Of a stretch of 64,000 nucleotides of DNA, positions 58,721 through 64,000 are shown piece by piece. Position 1 is the first letter of the stretch. Each line of letters begins with the position of its first letter. The translations under genes were made by a program, and so were the position numbers. This DNA is from Callipepla californica brunnescens (Eukaryota > Chordata > Aves > Galliformes > Odontophoridae): assembly GCA_023055505.1 (NCBI GenBank), contig JALIRH010000030.1:6258001-6322000 (forward strand), read 5' to 3'. The notes under the pieces were generated by a model that did no database searches, was not told where the DNA came from, and saw only the letters and a program-made list of their open reading frames with translations.

Positions 58721-59181
58721 GGAATGCCGCCACCTCTCATTCAAACTCTGGTGAGCTGGTAGTAAGAGAGCAAGGGAGGGGAGGGGGTTAACCTGTGCAG
58801 GCTCTGAGCATATAGGAACTCCTGCAAGCAGTACTGATAGGGAGAGAGAGAGAGAGAATGGGTGGATCTGGGCTCCTCCACTCCGGTCACTCAGGTGCTC
58901 ATTTACTGGCAATCCCATTGCAACAGGTGATTGTAATGTTAAGGAAAGCCCTTGGTTTGTCTCTTGGAACAGAAGGGTTAAGCCATAGCTGCAGCCTCTG
59001 GAGGTGTGGTGCTGTAGACTGCCCAAGGCTCTCTCACGGTCAGTGGGATGTGGGTGTGTAGTGTTCGGTGAGGGACAATGATACTACACCTTCTGGCCTC
59101 CCTACAGGGTTACAGGGAGGCCCTATCGACACAAGGACAACGTGTGCCCTTCTGAGCCTTGGCAGTACACACAACTGCTGT
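58721..59181. other. Unassigned stretch between CR1 and half LTR (unit 4)
   Basis: The part from 58,917 matches 32,331-32,587. The part before it (with a short GA repeat near 58,840) is absent from unit 2. No gene. Confidence 0.4.
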
Positions 59182-59490
59182 AGCAGTGGGTGTTTGTTGC
59201 AGCCGTCCGCCTTCAGCGTTAGCGTAAGGCCTTCGGTTTATCGGACATTCTTTCTCTTGCTCATTTGATCTGATTCATGAGCCTCCATTCCAATTATATT
59301 GTATTATATTGTATTATTTTGCTTCCTGATAACTCATTTTGTAAATTAGCTTTCCTCCTCAGGTCATTGCTGCTGTTTTGTTTTTAAACCCATCTCCCTT
59401 CTCCCTTTTCCGGCTCCTCCTTCCGCTTTCCTGGGGAGTGGGTCCGTGGGTCCCCTGCACCAATCATCACAGAACCGGGCCAACCCAGCC
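59182..59490 (+). mobile_element. Half LTR in opposite orientation (unit 4)
   Basis: Same 3' half LTR as at 32,588-32,890, from agcagtgggtg to GAACCGGGCC. Confidence 0.7.
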
Positions 59491-61708
59491 TGGTAAACCG
59501 TTTAAACCACCATCCCACCACCACAAGGAAAACAACCTATTTTGGCATTTGAAATGCTCCTGTTCCTTCTAACTGCGCACTGCAGTCATGACTCTGTAGG
59601 TACTCATATCCACTACAGAAGGATTTCCATCCCAAAAGCACAGGGAAAGAAGGTACAGGGAGAGAGGAAAAAAGTGATTTTTCCATCCCCTAATGCAGCT
59701 AGACATGGTGTACGACAAAATATGGGGGAGTGAAATCATCAGTTAATTTTTAATAATATTTCAGTGAGTAAAATGGAAAACCGACCTCACTGTGTGTGTT
59801 TGTTTGTTTGCTTTTTCTAGGAAAGCAAAATCAGCATTTCTGAGAACACAGTGATATGAGATGAAAATAGACAATAGTGAGAATGCTTCTTGGGGAAATC
59901 TGAAAGGAGAGGGGAAACACATGAGCAGTGCCATAGGATAGGAAATAATTGGATGCAGTTGAAAAATAAATCGTCCCAGCTCTTGGTTGGGCTGCTATCT
60001 CATGTTGCTGGGGATTCCCAAGCCTCCCAGCTGCTTGCTTCTTCCCCACACATTTTCCTTGGAGCTGTGTGTTCCTCCAACCCCCAGGGCCCTGCTCTAC
60101 CTCTCCTGCACCACACCAGGCCCCTGCTCCCTGAGATGGAGGAAGCAGCGCTCCTCCATACTGCAAGCATCATAACCTTGTGGCTAGCAGGGAGTGCTCA
60201 GGGATCCTACAAAGAAACTGACAGCTCCTGAGGACATGGGCAGGCTCCTGCCAGCTTCACCAGCTCACCAAAGTCAAACTCCACTTCCTGCAAACTGCAG
60301 TCCAAGCACTGCAGCTTGAGAAGAGCCCAGCAAATGTGATGGCCGTTCTGCGCGAGTTCTTCCAGACAATATCCAAGGTCACAGCAAAGACCTTCAAGCT
60401 CAGAAAAGAGGCAAGCATGCACTGGAGAGCACTCTGAAATCTCTGTGCTGCGGGGATAAGCTGCTTGTGCACCCTGTGGGTTTGCACTGCCTTCTGCTCC
60501 CACCACCTCCTGAGACATGGGATGCTGCACTTAGGAGAAACAAGCTCAGCTTTTATTAGATCTAGTGGAGCCAAGCAAAGCTTGGTGTCTCACAGCTGCT
60601 TTGATCTCCTGTGAAATCTTATGGGAAGAGGAGTAGAGGCAATGTGCAATTCTGTGAAAAAGAATGACATTGCTTGTGTGAAAGAAATGAATCACTGTGT
60701 TGCAAACAGTGGACTGGAGTCAGCATGAAAATCAAACTTCCTTTTACCATTCCTCAATCTACACGCAGTCTTTTATTTTCAGAACAAAAAGCAAGATACA
60801 TTGAGATTTGCTCCAGAACAACTCTCCTACTTTATTCACCCCCTTCCCCTTCAACTACAGGTTATTTTCAGAACAATTCCACGAGCCACGTTACTGCTTT
60901 CCTGACACTTGTATTTCATGCAGCAGTGCACTCAGAAAATTCTGAGAGCAGCACATGCACACAGACACACAGAACATCCATACACAGCTGATTTTCCTTA
61001 GGAGATTGCATCCAAAAGCTGCTTGCAGGAAGAGCAGAGGAGAAAAGAACGCATGGTGAGAGAATATCTTTTGTTCGGAAGGAAAGGCCATCAGAATCTT
61101 CTGGATAAAGTCATTTCTGCAGAGGTAACTAGTGAAGCCATCTCCTTTGAGATCTCCTTTGAGGTGATCTGAAACTCCGGGGATAATTCCCTTCTGCAGA
61201 GGGTTCCAGCAAAGCAATCTCCTTTGCAAACTCTTCCTGTGGGGGGAGAAGCATCTGGGTCTCTCTCATGCTGAGTTCTCCAGCATTCTCAAGGTCTCAG
61301 TACTGGGGGTTTTCCGATGAGAAATGAGAAGTCAGCCCTGAGAGAAATTCTTCCTGCAGCACAGACGCTTGCAGGGCATTCCCCTCACGAGCACTGGGCA
61401 ATATTCTGTGTGGACAGAGCTCTGGATGAAGATCTTCCTGCGGTCCTGGCGTTTCTGTGGTCTCTGCCCTGAGTGGATCCCTTTCTACATGATCCGGGTT
61501 CGAGCAGTGGTTGGAGCTCATCTCGCGCTTGGGACAAGGGAACTGTGTGGTTCATCACCACACACAGCCACAGTGGGTAACCAGGCTGTGGCTCTGGTTG
61601 AAGCTATTCCATGTCTGGGGCATTGCAGGCTCTGTCTGCAGTGTGCATGTGCTGGTAGGAAACGTGGCTGGAACTGCTTCTGAGGGTTCTCATATTCTGG
61701 AGGTGCTT
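59491..61708. other. KZNF downstream region (unit 4)
   Basis: Shared with 32,891-35,037, with a private partial duplication near 61,140-61,210 (two copies of gatctcctttg-like and ctgaaactcc-like sequence). The last few hundred bases are the likely 3' untranslated region. Only short, weak ORFs occur. Confidence 0.4.

Positions 61709-64000
<2,292 letters not shown>

Overview
The window looks like a bird genome. It carries CR1 LINE fragments with the avian 3' end and reverse transcriptase, (TTAGGG)n-derived DNA, three intronless class II olfactory receptor (OR) genes, KRAB zinc-finger (KZNF) genes with vertebrate exon structure, and many endogenous retrovirus (ERV) pieces sharing LTR ends of the type TGTCATGG. 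I see no bacterial-type operons, rRNA or CRISPR. The species cannot be fixed from sequence alone.

Layout: one cassette is repeated in tandem with losses. Its order is Gag-like ORF (+), Env-like remnant (+), LTR (+), old CR1 tail, a composite element flanked by inverted LTR ends, a degenerate telomeric tract, an OR gene (+), an ERV on the minus strand (LTR, integrase, RNase H, RT, protease), a CR1, half an LTR, a KZNF gene (-) and its GC-rich promoter. Unit 1 is about 1-18,424. Unit 2 is about 18,425-38,404. Unit 3 is only a stub (38,405-40,433), cut by a different minus-strand ERV fragment with a tRNA-Ala primer-binding site (40,434-41,949) and a three-copy tandem repeat. Unit 4 runs from 42,498 to the window end.

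Units 1 and 4 are close to identical over the first 11 kb (offset about 42,495; identical 410-residue Gag ORFs). The Gag-like regions of units 2 and 3 form a second type, so the order is I-II-II-I. The Gag comparison is mosaic, which suggests gene conversion.

Probable working genes: the three OR genes (8598-9560, 25822-26784, 51091-52053), all full length, and one complete KZNF gene (61709-63661, minus, four coding exons, 395 residues, seven fingers). The KZNF copy in unit 1 lost its fingers to an LTR junction and one splice donor; the copy in unit 2 lost its first coding exon. The retroviral genes are broken by stops, frameshifts and deletions.

The most unusual points are a fused tRNA-Glu/tRNA-Ile sequence with an encoded CCA, inside an element bounded by inverted LTR ends that also carries a collagen-like coding fragment; a Gag whose first ATG lies in the tRNA-Ala primer-binding site and whose N-terminus is polytopic; and the co-amplification of OR, ERV and KZNF genes.
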